Shown here in pieces: positions 36,603-46,402 of a stretch of DNA of 64,000 nt (positions are counted from its first letter, which is position 1; each line of letters starts with the position of its first letter). The DNA is taken from contig KN834750.1 of NCBI GenBank assembly GCA_000827265.1, forward strand, positions 744,001 through 808,000, given 5' to 3'. The position numbers and the translations under genes are program-made. The stretch comes from Collybiopsis luxurians FD-317 M1. Lineage: Eukaryota; Basidiomycota; Agaricomycetes; Agaricales; Omphalotaceae. The notes beneath the pieces were generated by a model. The model was given only the letters and a program-made list of their open reading frames with translations. It ran no database searches and had not been told where the DNA came from.

Positions 36603-38684
36603 ATGTCCGCCAGTTCGCGAACGCTCGTTCTCTGTTTCGATGGAACTTCAAATGAGTACGATTCGACCGTGAGCCCCGCAAACATTGCTCCAGGGTATCG
36701 TGCCACTGACCCTTTCTCAAAGAACACCAATGTCGTTAAATTGTTTGCCCTCCTAAAGAAAGATAATCAAGATGAACAACTATGTTACTACCAAGTACGT
36801 TTCCCTATACGTTCAATGCCGTATCAAAACCTCAGAGCCTGAATCAAAAACTAGGCCGGAATTGGTTGGTTGTCGACTCTCAGTCTTTCTGAATGACTTT
36901 TAGTAATACACTTTATACGTCAGGGACCTTCTTTGCTCCCGGAGCTGTGTCTCCGTTCTTTCAATGGGGCGCTAAAATTCTGGATGAAGGTAAGTTATGC
37001 TCTGACAAATTCACTTGTTCATGAAATGGCGTCTCATTTCCTCTAAGCGTTCGCCTGGTATAACAGCTATCCAAGGCTTCCAGTCTCCGACTGACGCGTC
37101 CCCAGGTACTTGAACGCACACGTTATGGACGGATATCAATTCTTGATGCAGAACTATCGTAGTGGCGACAAACTCTGTCTTTTCGGTGAGAGTCCTCACT
37201 CAACATAACTCGCTCTCGTCAACATTCTATAGGCTTCTCTCGCGGCGCGTATACTGCACGTGCATTAGCTGGAATGCTGTACAAGGTCAGCAATATCGAC
37301 TGCTTCCTATACCGTAACTTACTTGATTGGCCTGAAGGTTGGACTGCTTCCCCGCGGCAACGAACAGCAGGTTCCTTTTGCGTATAAGCTCTACATTCGG
37401 ACAGATAAGGCTGGAATCGCTTTAAGCGCAGGGTTCAAGCAAACCTATTGTCGCAGCGTTGATATCGAGTTCCTAGGTGTTTGGTCAGTCCGTCGCTGGA
37501 ATTGGCATGTTCTAATTAGATTATAACCAAGTTACCAGGGAAACTGTAGCCTCAGTAGGTGTGCTGATGTCGAAGGAATTGCCTTTTACAAGCTCCAATA
37601 ATTCAATCAAAGTTTTTCGACAAGGTGCCTTATTCCATTTCTACACCTGTATAGCTGATGCTCAGTCCGTCTACAGCCCTCTCCTTGGACGAAGTATGCC
37701 GTGCCATTGACATTTTATTCGTGAACGATTTCATTACAGCGTCTCTCTAGCGCCGCGTACGGTTCCAGCCCAATCTATTTCATCGCGTTCCGCCGAATGG
37801 ATCTGAATCTGCCACAGGCAAAGGTGGACAATTACTCACAGACTCTAAAGCCCAGGCTATGCCCAAACTTGAGAGCCAGACGGCTCCCACCATGAGTAAA
37901 ACTCTATCCGACTATTTCTCCAAAAAGAAGAAGTCTAAACCTCAGGCATTCAAAGCTAAGCCAGAACAAGATGTCCGCGAAACTGATGTTTTGGAGGTGT
38001 GGTTCGCGGGCTGTCATAGTGGTGAGCTGATACCGGTTGATGGACGTTCTGTAGCTCAAAATTCAATAGACATCGGTGGTGGTGCCGTTCCCAATACCAC
38101 CAAGCAAAGTTTGGCCAATATCACCTTGAGGTATCTGTAGCAGCTGGAATCTAATCGATATATTGCTAACTGCTATCAAAGGTGGATGATTCGCCACATA
38201 ATGGAATCACAATGCGGCATACAATTTGACGAAACTGCCTTGATGGAACTCGAAATACCTGGCGAAACTACTCCAGCTCCTCCTCCCAACGGGGTGCCTT
38301 CTAGTGCACCCAATTACGTTGACAGCAGCAGTGACTCGGATTCCTCCTCTCGTAAACTTTTGAATACAGTCGATGCAGTTCAGCCGCTGCATGACGCACT
38401 TGTGGAAACCCCCGCGTGGTGGATCCTAGAGATTCTTCCAATGAAGTCGCGGTATCAAGATGCGAATTATATTTGGCATACAAGCTATCGGTAAATGACA
38501 AATTTTACTCTTATCGAGGCACGATGTCCGATTCTTCTCTAGAATAAATCTTGGACGTGGCAGGCAAATACATACCTCTAACCCCTATTTCCACGTCACG
38601 GTAAGAGAGAGGCTCGCGGACAAGTCTCTTGCGTACAAACCCAAGGCTCGATGGGTTGAAGGGACTCAGATCTACATCGAGTGA
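36603..38684 (+). CDS. DUF2235 alpha/beta-hydrolase (Tle1-like catalytic domain)
   Basis: ATG 36603 opens MSASSRTLVLCFDGTSNEYD, the start of a DUF2235 domain, followed by NTNVVKLFALLKK. Later exons give TSGTFFAPGAVSPFFQWGAK, LNAHVMDGYQFLMQNY, the nucleophile elbow LFGFSRGAYTARALAGML (Ser in GFSRG) and AYKLYIRTDKAG. After a frame-restoring intron comes VWFAGCHSDIGGGAVPN with the catalytic Asp. The C-terminus includes WMIRHIMESQCGIQFDE and ends at TGA 38682-38684. Related domains in bacterial Tle1 effectors are phospholipases; fungal members are mostly of unknown role. About eight introns are needed. It is divergent from RecQ with 271 bp between ATGs. The fold and catalytic residues are well supported, the substrate is not. 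Confidence 0.88.
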
Positions 38685-38861
38685 CGATCTAGTGCCAATT
38701 GAGTTTCACGGCTTAGCACTCGACTCCAAACTTAACATTCTTAACGCGTGTGTAGTAGCAATACAAACATTGTAGTACAGAGTCTGCTATGTACGAGAAG
38801 TCTGAAAGTTTACGCTCGAAAGAAATACGGAACAAGAAAGACGAGGAAGAACAATGAATGA

Positions 38862-39163
38862 CCTATGTAGGAAAGCAAGAGCCGAATGAAGGAAAAAGTT
38901 TGTTGACACCACCTATGAAGCGTAAACAATCATATATGATAGGCAAGAGCTGAATGAAGGAAAAAAATTTGTAGACGACTGACACCACCTATAGAGCGTA
39001 AACAATCATATATGATAGGCAGAGCCGAATGAAGGAAAAAAGTTTGTAGACGACTGAAACCACCTATAGAGCGTAGACAATCATATATGATAGGCAAGAG
39101 CCGAATGAAGGAAAAAAGTTTGTAGATGACACCACCTATAGGGCGTAAACAATCATATATGAT
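38862..39163. repeat. Tandem repeat, about four 72-76-bp units with a palindromic core
   Basis: Four copies of a unit containing GAATGAAGGAAAAA, GACACCACCTATA, GCGTAAACA and the perfect 12-bp palindrome ATCATATATGAT follow one another. The palindrome starts at 38929, 39005, 39080 and 39152, so the period is 76, 75 and 72 bp. Units differ by a few substitutions and small deletions; the first copy lacks a 7-bp piece. No open frame runs through. The array lies between a gene ending at 38684 (+) and one ending at 39381 (-), so it is in a convergent 3' region, not a promoter. Confidence 0.9.
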
Positions 39164-39380
39164 AATTCAGAGTAAGCAAGATTTTAATAGTGTCGACATC
39201 CGAGTGGTGTCCGTAGGTATCGTCATAAAATATCTGTTGTGCATACTTGTCATTGTCATGGCTCGGACTCCAAAATATGGGCACACCTCAACATTTAGGC
39301 TGACAGCTCGAGACTCTTTCAGCCTTCACGGCTAGAGCAGTGTTGGTTTGGTCTGTCGAGAAGAAAAGTCAGTCCAGGCC

Positions 39381-40916
39381 TCAATTGCCAGTATAGATTG
39401 AAGACAGACCTGCTTGACGGAAACAGTCAACTGGAATTAGACCAGGCGATGGCGACTGGGCACCTTTTCCTTTCCCGCTATTGTCGCTGACTTTCTCAAC
39501 TAGAGCCCAGCCGTCAGAGAAAATCCTTAAAATCCTGACCCTTTCGTCCGCTTCAACCCAAAGTTCATCATCCAAGGAGGGCACGAAAGGCCTACGGACT
39601 ATCTCACTCTCACTGAACTCGTGGATGTGAACAGGATCTTCAAAGGGATTGACAGTACCACCTGCCAAACTCTTGGGCGGTTTCGGGAAACTGAACAGCT
39701 CAGTCGGAGAGAAGGGGCGCACAGACATTCGAGTGGGAGAAGTCGGGGAGGGAGGTATTTTAAGATTTGTACCGCCTCCAGTGGCGGCTTCGGGAGGGGG
39801 ACGGACGAGGAACTGGGAGTGAGGATCGCTACCTGTGGACCAACGATTTGAATTGTCCAGATTAGCCATCAGATTGCCGGAAAATTCATCAGTGGCTTGA
39901 GCATGTGTCAAGAAACCGGGGCCGTGAGCATCGCGAATCTCTACCATTGGGGGTATATCAGGAAGACGTTCAGCGGAATGACCGCGAGCATATGAAATGT
40001 CATAGCTAGTAGCAAAGCTGCTCCGCTGGGACGTGGATCCGTTTGACTGTAGCGACTCTGGCGAGGAAAAGTCAAAGTTACCACTGGAAATGGCTCGCCA
40101 GTGGTTCAAACGAGCGGCACGTCGCTTCTCGGAGCGACGCCTGACGAGCACAACGAGGAGCGCCGCGACGATAAACGAGCAACAGATTGTAATACCTGCG
40201 ATGGCACCTCTTGATAAACTATGGGAAGAAGGGTCTGTAATTGAAGAACCCCCAAATCCTCCGCTGCTGACCCCTGAACTCGAGGACACTTCAGGATGAT
40301 CAGATCCGCCAGCAACGAAACTCGTACTGGTTGTATCTGGGGCAACATTCGCAACGGGGGAAGTCCCGGTGGCCGAAAAAGATTTCGAGGTTGCAGACTG
40401 TCCAATGACATTTGAGTTTTGGTTAGCGTCTGAGAGAGCATTGGTGGTTGAAGGGCGCGACGAGGCAATGGCATTTATAGCATGTGAGGGCGTAGCACTC
40501 GAAGCGGCAGCGCCTGCAGCGTTAGTATTTGCATTGTTACCACTCAGTAAAGTGCTGGAACTAGTATTCTTGTCGATACGGGAGCTAGTACTACCGTCGT
40601 TCTGGGAACTGGTATTCTCGCCTCCTGAGGACAAATTAGTACCGGAGCCGTTAGATGACCCATTACTACCCGTCGCCGGATTAGAAGGCGACGCCGAGGG
40701 TTGCGAGGGTCCGGTGCTGGACGGCGCTTGGATTTGAGACGATGGGGAAGATTCAGGCGAGTCGTCTCCCGATACCAAGGGACTCAGCAATGGGCTCAAA
40801 ACAGGAATCGACGGAATTGCCCCAGGCAAATTTATAAGAGAGGGGTCACGATTTTCGAGGATGTTTTCTGTCAGGATAGTGCGAGCTAGGCGTTGATTCG
40901 AAGATCTGCCATACAT
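39381..40916 (-). CDS. Fus1-like membrane protein with C-terminal SH3 domain
   Basis: The ATG at 40916 (MYGRSSNQRLARTIL) opens one long frame; the longer opening upstream uses TTG. A Ser/Thr/Asn/Gly-rich region of about 210 residues suits an O-glycosylated ectodomain. One transmembrane helix follows (IAGITICCSFIVAALLVVLV) and is capped by RRRSEKRR, which places the rest in the cytosol. A Pro/Ser-rich stretch leads to an SH3-like module near the end (DELWVEADERVRILRIFSDG, WALVEKV, GLIPVDCF). This architecture matches Fus1-type proteins that act at sites of polarised growth or cell fusion. No signal peptide is visible, so an upstream exon may be missing. The stop is at 39381. Confidence 0.78.
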   Translation of the reverse strand: MYGRSSNQRLARTILTENILENRDPSLINLPGAIPSIPVLSPLLSPLVSGDDSPESSPSSQIQAPSSTGPSQPSASPSNPATGSNGSSNGSGTNLSSGGENTSSQNDGSTSSRIDKNTSSSTLLSGNNANTNAAGAAASSATPSHAINAIASSRPSTTNALSDANQNSNVIGQSATSKSFSATGTSPVANVAPDTTSTSFVAGGSDHPEVSSSSGVSSGGFGGSSITDPSSHSLSRGAIAGITICCSFIVAALLVVLVRRRSEKRRAARLNHWRAISSGNFDFSSPESLQSNGSTSQRSSFATSYDISYARGHSAERLPDIPPMVEIRDAHGPGFLTHAQATDEFSGNLMANLDNSNRWSTGSDPHSQFLVRPPPEAATGGGTNLKIPPSPTSPTRMSVRPFSPTELFSFPKPPKSLAGGTVNPFEDPVHIHEFSESEIVRRPFVPSLDDELWVEADERVRILRIFSDGWALVEKVSDNSGKGKGAQSPSPGLIPVDCFRQAGLSSIYTGN

Positions 40917-41583
40917 GGAGGAAATGACCAATTCAAAGGATTGTTTTAGGGTTAAGGAGTGTCAAGAGTGTCGCCCTCAGTGGCCGAATCACTGCTGCAA
41001 TGGGGGAACAGAGCCGCCGGCCTGTGCTGCGTAGACGTAGTGAGAAATCCAGAACAAAGGGAAAGGGACGATGGTTATCCCAGGAGCTGTTTGATATACG
41101 AGCTAATTCGCGGGATGTCACACGAATGTGTCCGAGGGTACATCATGATCAGAGGGGACGGCTGATACAAAAGGAGGGTTTCGGCAGTTGCATGGGCTTC
41201 TTGGCCGCTGCTTGAAGCTCCACTCGCTCCTGTATGTAACTCATGGCGCACGCGCGAGCTATAAGTTGGACTACGTGCCCCCTTGGCAGATTGTCACCCT
41301 CTTGTCATGTCAGAAAGAGTGAATACCTGCATTCCCATCACCTAAGATGTGATCATTGATAGGCGGAATAAAGATGACATTTCTTGCAGCGTTGACTGGT
41401 ACGGGGATGTTCAAATGGCCAATTACTTGCAGCATAGTAACCGGATGACATAAAGCCTGAGGACGAAGATTGTTTGTGAGTATGAATAAATAATTATCGT
41501 AGAGGATCATAAGTTATACTTATGGAGTACTATAATGTAGAAAGAATAATCCTACACGTCCCTCCGTCCAGAATATTTTCGCG
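40917..41583. other. Intergenic, possible unassigned minus-strand exon
   Basis: This gap lies upstream of the Fus1-like gene and downstream of the sugar transporter. A minus-strand segment at about 41340-41485 reads ALCHPVTMLQVIGHLNIPVP and then VNAARNVIFIPPINDHILGD. It lies between an acceptor-like CCTCAG and a donor-like GCAG|GTATTC. It could be a 5' exon of the Fus1-like gene, but I could not join it in frame. Otherwise nothing is supported. Confidence 0.3.
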
Positions 41584-44291
41584 TCACCTTCCTACAACTT
41601 CATACTCTCCGACGTCTTCCTCGTCATCATCCTCTATGGCTTTGGTCACTCTACCCTCATCCAGTCTCGACAATGACACATCCTCTTCCTCTGCATTCAA
41701 GGCCTGATATTCTGAAACGTCCCTCCGACTGTGATTCCGTCTAAATAGGCGCCCTAACCAACTATGAGAATTAGGATCGGGCCGGTTAGTCATATTCTGG
41801 GTTCTGGGTTCCCTTGGTGGATAGGAGGATGGTCCCGGGAGAAAAGTTGATCGTTCAGAAGTAGAGCCGAGGTATTTACCGCCACGCTCTAAATTGAATG
41901 TGGTAAACAATTTCCCGAAGATCGTGAAAGGACTTCTTACCCTCTCCGAATACAGCGTCCATATCCTCCAATGAGACTCCTTTTGTTTCAGGATAAACTG
42001 CAAAGGGCCGGTTGTTGATTGGTTCGACGTGACGAATCATTGAAAACTACTTACGAAAGTAAACTGCAAGATTGGTTCGCAGTCAGAGAGAACACTTCAG
42101 GAGAATATGAGAGAAACTTGCCAAGAATAAAGCTGCAACAGCAAAAGAAGCCATGCATGATGTAGAGTTTCCAGGTGATAACTTCTTGTAGGTAAGGAGT
42201 TATTTCACCGACGAGGAAATTGAAGGCCCAATTCGTCGCAGTGGACAACGAGACTCCCTTGGCTCGGATAGTAAGAGGCATAATCTGTATACAGTGAGCA
42301 TTAAGAAGATTGGGTAGGCATAAGTTCCTACCTCGGGAGGATATAACCACGGAAGTGGTCCCCAACTATAGACAACCTAAACATGGGTGAAATAAAATAG
42401 CCAATGAACAAATACCTATAGCCAAAGGCTGCGTTAAATATAATAACGCAGACGACGACAGCATTAGGTGTTTCGGGGCGATCCAAATACATGAAGTATC
42501 CCGTCGCAAACAAAGCAAGGGCCATCTACACTAGTAAGCGAAGTCGCGCATGAAACACTGGAATGACCTACGATTACTGCGCCTGAGAGTAAGATGGGCC
42601 TACGACCCCATCGATCAACAAGATACCATCTACCAATGACGTTTAATAAATAAATCAGCAAGATCGACAATGAACATACGGAGGCAGAGTGCTGAGGACG
42701 TATACGATAGAGTTGACACCAGTCATCAAAATAGCTTGACGTCCCAGCCAGCCAGCCTCTACAGCGAGAGATGTTAGTAAACAGTACACCCGGAACTGCG
42801 TGGGTACCTGACCTTCAAATACCTTTGCTGTAATCATCGTTAGCTATTGCTACGCATTGCCGGCTTGAAAAAACTTACGAGCGTAATAAGATATGACTAT
42901 CAACAGATGGTGAGTGTAAGGTCGACTCAAAAGGAAAGGGAATCATACCATTAATTCCATTCTAGACGAAAATAGAGGGTCAGTCATGGAAAGTTGGCAA
43001 ACTGATGAAAGACAGACGAGTTGGGCAAAAGCCTGCGATGACATTGCGAGCAAAACCCTCTGCTTATATCTCCGCCACATCATTCCGTAAGTCCTTCCTT
43101 CTCCAGATTCTCGCTAAAGTTGATTTAGGTCATCAAAAGCCGACGGCGCTGGAATAGAGCGCACCTCCGAAATCACTTTATCCTTGATTTCCCTATACTC
43201 TGCCTTCGCTACCGGATTGTCTAAATCTCCGCCATGCAAGTCGGCAATAACACGAAGGCCTTCATCGTCTTTGTCGGTGTCTATTAACCATCTGCAGCCA
43301 CAGTAAGATGTAGAATATAACGATATCGAGCTAAATTACTTTCCGTGGAGATTCTGGCATAACCAGACTCCCTGCAGCGAGAAGGGCTCCGATAAGACAC
43401 TGCAGCAATAATGGTATCCTCCACGAGTAGTCCGAATCAATATACGAACAGAAATAGTCCGTCCACTGAGAAAGATATGAGAGTTGCGTGTAATATTGAT
43501 GAAAGAGTCGAAACGTACGACAGAAACGGAATAGCCGAAAACGTTGCCCGTAAACTCTGCTGCGGCAAGAGCGCCTCTCTGGAAGGGGAGGAATAAGCCC
43601 GAGAGCGTAAAAATATAGACATTCTCGACTGTACATGATCTGGTGGTGAAATCTCACTTTGAAATATTGGTACGATAGTTCTATGGCAAGCCATGGATCA
43701 GTCGCTGGAAGAAATGTTACATCGCAGAAAAAACGCACGAGAGCAGTCCCACTCCAGCGCCACTAACTATTCTCCCGAGCACCATTACAGAGAATCCGGT
43801 TGTAAACGTCTGAATAGCACCACCTAAGGTAAAGACTAGCGCGCCAATGAAAAGGGTACCCTTTCTACCGATGATGTCCCCTACTCGGCCAGCGGCAAGG
43901 GAAGTAGCTTTGAAAGTAAGGTCAAGGGTCTGACGCAAGGGAATTAAAGAGAATTAGCATACCAAAAGCACCGACTTCGAGTACTGCAACCATACTTCCG
44001 ACTTGAATTGGACCTGGGGTATGGAAATATTGGATGAAATGAGGGCCGGTGATTATACCGGACATTACGCTGAGAAATAACGATATGAGCAGAGCGATCT
44101 CTGAAGCCGAACGAAGGTAATCACCCTTGATCATATCCAAACTAGGTGCATTCGAAAGTGAGCAACCAGCTCACGATGCGGAAAGACGGACTTACAAGAA
44201 ACACGCCCAAGCTGGCAAAGATGGAGACGGCGTAGAGTAACGGCTGTCCTACTAGACGCCTTCTGCGCGGGTCAGCACTGCGCAGAGTCAT
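41584..44291 (-). CDS. MFS sugar transporter (SP family)
   Basis: ATG 44291 opens MTLRSADPRRRRLVGQPLLY, followed by SIFASLGVFL and, after introns, VMSGIITGPHFIQYF. Family signatures appear in order: GRVGDIIGRKGTLFIG (between helices 2 and 3), LGRIVSGAGVGLLS, VMPESPR, NVISYYA-like sequence, DRWGRRPILLSGAV, PPEIMPLTIRAKGVSLSTA, NWAFNFLVGEITPYL and a PETKGVSLEDMD-type end. These are diagnostic for proton-coupled sugar transporters. A hydrophilic tail ends EYEVVGR with the stop at 41584. At least twelve introns, several close together, break the gene. The sugar is not predictable. The extended Ser/Asp tail may carry regulatory sites. Confidence 0.91.
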
Positions 44292-44505
44292 TTTTTTTTT
44301 TGACTCTGCGGTGCTCAAAGTGTAGACAGTTAAGAAGGTTCGGAAAGCTAGGGCAGAACTGCATTTCACGTGTTCAAATGATTGACGCGCGGTCAAAAAA
44401 TTTGAAATGGGTATACTGTAGTCTTTTTTTTCTCTACAATCTACATACATATACATTACAGAGTTCTACATTCCGAGTACAAATCCGTAGAAAACAACAT
44501 TATAT

Positions 44506-45638
44506 TTAGGCGAGAATAGTAAATCTGAGCTGTCCATCCTCTGCGACTTGGCACTTGACCTTCTCCATGTTCTCGACGATGTAATGAGCGCCACAATTTT
44601 CAATCTTTGAGCGATCATGACTGGTGCAGACAGCGATAACAGTAGCGCCGCTGGCAACACCAGCTTTGATACCACTGGGCGAGTCCTCGAACACGACACA
44701 CTTTTTCGGGTCGTGGCCAAGACATTTAGCGGCGAGGAGGAAAGGGTCGGGAGCCGGTTTCCCAGCTTTGAGACGCTTATCATCGGCCGTGATAGTGACT
44801 GGGGGTGGCGTAATGCCGACTCGAGTCATACATCCGAAAGCTATAGCGAACAAATGTCAGAATCGGGTCCAAGGACACTGCGATGGAAACGAACCATAGG
44901 TCTTTGCGCCTGAAGTTGCGACGGCGTAACGGCCAGCGGGAATAGAGTCGATCATCTTTTTGACACCGGGAAGAATCTGAACTGAGCGATCGACTGCAGC
45001 AGCCTCTATCTGCCAGGCTTGGAGTTGGTGTTTTTTGCTCTGGTCGTTGTGTTGGCCTCTAATCTCGAGTTGGTCTTCTTCCATGATAGGATCCTCGAAC
45101 GCTAATTGGTCTACGACATCAGCTTCGGGGACGGCAGACATCATCAAGGCACTGCTGAGTCTGCTTGCAAAAGATGGACGACGAGAAGAGTCGAAGGCAA
45201 AAGAAGAGGCGCGAGAAGAAGGTGCAGAGCTACCGGGAGTGAGAGAAGGGGTGGGGATACCGGAATCGATGGCAGATTCGGAGGAGAAGGAGGCACGTCT
45301 GGAGCCAGGACCATGAGAATTGTAGGCATCGGCGAAGAAGAGGATGGACTCTTCAAAGCTCTGTACTTCGCGGTCCATCTCGTGGGGCTTGATATGAGGT
45401 TTGAATTGGGCGAGATTGTCTACGGCGCGCTTTCCATGAGTAGCGGCGATGACATATGCTGGGTCCTGCCCAATGTCTTTGGCAACCTTTCCCCAGGCAG
45501 CCTCAACGGCGGCGATGGAGTCGGTCAAGGTGCCGTCCTAGTAGGGCGGGAGTTAGGGACGTGTAAAAATGGAAGAGAGACGGAAATTACCATGTCAAAG
45601 AGGACAGCGTCGGCGTAGAAAGATGTAGGAGTAGACAT
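44506..45638 (-). CDS. HAD-family sugar/glycerol phosphatase (GPP/DOG-like) with serine-rich insert
   Basis: ATG 45638 opens MSTPTSFYADAVLFDM. A short intron joins this to DGTLTDSIAAVEAAWGKV, giving motif I with the nucleophile Asp and the acid Asp. The cap domain begins with YVIAATHGKRAVDNLA. Motif II is VATSGAKTY, the Lys motif is KAGKPAPDPFLLAAK and the last Asp motif is CVVFEDSPSGIKAGVAS, all as in yeast Gpp1/Dog2. An insert of about 110 residues rich in Ser and Arg (45040-45340) interrupts the cap. It removes phosphate from small substrates such as glycerol-3-phosphate or deoxyglucose-6-phosphate; which one is not resolvable. The stop is TAA at 44506-44508. Confidence 0.9.
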
Positions 45639-46402
45639 GTTTTGTAGGATGCGAGGTGAAGATTGGGGAGTTGAGGTAGACTGCTTTTATAGTCGGAAAA
45701 ACATATTTAGGAGACCCTGACGTATATGTTAGTTAGTAGGATGAGAGATACGCCTGTCGGGGGGTAGTCCGCCGATCGCGCAAAGGAACGAAGGATGGAG
45801 ACGATTTTACCTTCCATAAACGATGGAAAGCAGAATTTCAGAATACCAATCTTCTTAATCGGTATGAAACTTTACTCCACCGTGGAGCTGCGCGTATGTA
45901 GCAAACCTTTTTTTCATTTTTTCTTAATCTCTTTGAAGGATAAGGGTTGTCATCGGCTCCATCGGAAGACCTTGAAAATTGGTGAGCGTTGAGGGAGATA
46001 CCTTTTGAAGCGGAATGGAAAGATCAGAATTAAAAGAAGATCGTTGGAGTGTAATTTGCGAGTTTGAAGGAACAAACCCCAAATCATACTTGCTCTAGTG
46101 TGGCGTCTGGTAAATACGTCATTCAACAATCCTCGAAACGGACGATACCGCCGGTAGCCACATGGAGTGGGACCCTCGCAGGATACCAGGTACCGACAGC
46201 CAAAACGTTTTGTACCCCGCCCCACTCTCAAATCTTTCGGCCCGAATTCAATTTTTACCCACGCTCGTTGTTTGCTCTTGTTTTGGACTTTACTTTCTTC
46301 GTATTCACTCTCATCATCATCGTCGTCGTCGTCGTCGCAGAGGTCGACAAAGGCTGGGCTTTTTCTTTTCATGTCTTTCGTTTTAATTCACACTCAATTC
46401 AA
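45639..46402. promoter_or_regulatory. Divergent promoter region, with a short trinucleotide tract
   Basis: These 764 bp lie between the HAD phosphatase start (-) and the disordered protein start (+). A TCA/TCG trinucleotide run at about 46311-46340 makes an apparent Asp-rich minus-strand frame that I do not believe. Pyrimidine-rich sequence just before the ATG at 46403 resembles fungal core promoters. Confidence 0.35.

Noticed and set aside
38862..39163. CRISPR-like array
   Set aside because: Units are contiguous near-identical repeats without unique spacers, and the genome is eukaryotic.
38929..39163. AT-rich palindromes as a replication origin
   Set aside because: No supporting consensus; agaric origins are not defined by a short sequence.
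45950..46372. Minus-strand frame with an Asp run
   Set aside because: The Asp run is the complement of a TCA/TCG tract in the 5' region of the gene starting at 46403. There is no domain, and it overlaps the promoter and 5' UTR of a well-supported gene.
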